Below are positions 63,055 through 64,000 of a stretch of DNA of 64,000 nt, in pieces. The DNA comes from Halocaridina rubra. Its lineage: Eukaryota > Arthropoda > Malacostraca > Decapoda > Atyidae. The DNA lies in NCBI GenBank assembly GCA_037179515.1, contig JAXCGZ010015156.1, positions 62,001-126,000 of the forward strand, in the 5' to 3' direction. Under the pieces are notes generated by a model, which saw nothing but the letters and a program-made list of their open reading frames with translations, searched no databases and was not told where the DNA came from. Each line of letters starts with the position of its first letter. The stretch's first letter is position 1. Made by a program: the position numbers and the translations under genes.

Positions 63055-64000
<946 letters not shown>

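Overview
This window looks like nuclear DNA of an arthropod, most likely a decapod crustacean. The reasons are the very long (TA)n microsatellites, many non-LTR retrotransposons of types I associate with decapod genomes, a TTAGG-type telomere-like run, intron-exon structure and the absence of dense coding. The species cannot be named from sequence alone.

Only one host gene is visible, on the + strand. A 144-base exon (12511-12654) and a 171-base terminal exon (61871-62041) both have good splice signals and are phase 0. Together they read as the end of a single-pass membrane protein resembling the calcium-activated chloride channel regulator (CLCA) family: a beta-sandwich tail, a hydrophobic helix and a basic cytoplasmic tip. 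The 49.2 kb between them is, on this reading, one intron filled almost entirely with mobile DNA.

Layout. 1-10870: a head-to-tail array of family A, a CR1/L2-like non-LTR element on the - strand. It includes a 1.27-kb unit repeated in tandem and one nearly intact full-length copy with ORF1 and ORF2 (6841-10870). 10871-13483: host DNA with the first exon and two (TA)n tracts. 13484-19636: older family A copies, one carrying a tRNA-derived SINE. 19637-25369: a block inserted into one family A copy; it holds a mariner/Tigger-type end, a Jockey-like element B1 (+) with a single internal stop, and a higher-order tandem repeat with a (TA)n expansion. 25370-32140: further family A copies, one with a solo-LTR-like insert. 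32246-38228: a decayed LTR-type gag-pol element, itself holding a second Jockey-like copy, B2. 38229-39649 and 55628-57337: old family A pieces. Those at 38648 and 55628 (+ strand) are two halves of one copy split by a 16-kb block with hAT-like ends. Inside that block are a FLYWCH/MULE remnant, a small palindromic element with TTAGG repeats, two RTE-like elements C1 (-) and C2 (+) head to head, and two more family A copies. 57338-61757: old + strand family A copies, one cut by a Tigger/pogo transposon with a clean TA duplication. 61759-64000: the terminal exon between (AG)n and (CT)n tracts, then (TA)n tracts, a duplicated 55-base segment and an inverted repeat.

The most notable pattern is that family A copies follow one another in the same orientation. 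Their 3' tails (AATTAGGTAATCAC repeats) abut (TG)n or (TA)n tracts, and their 5' truncation points repeatedly fall on GTG. This suggests a LINE that targets dinucleotide microsatellites, and possibly seeds them. All family names come from protein motifs read by eye; no database search was possible.
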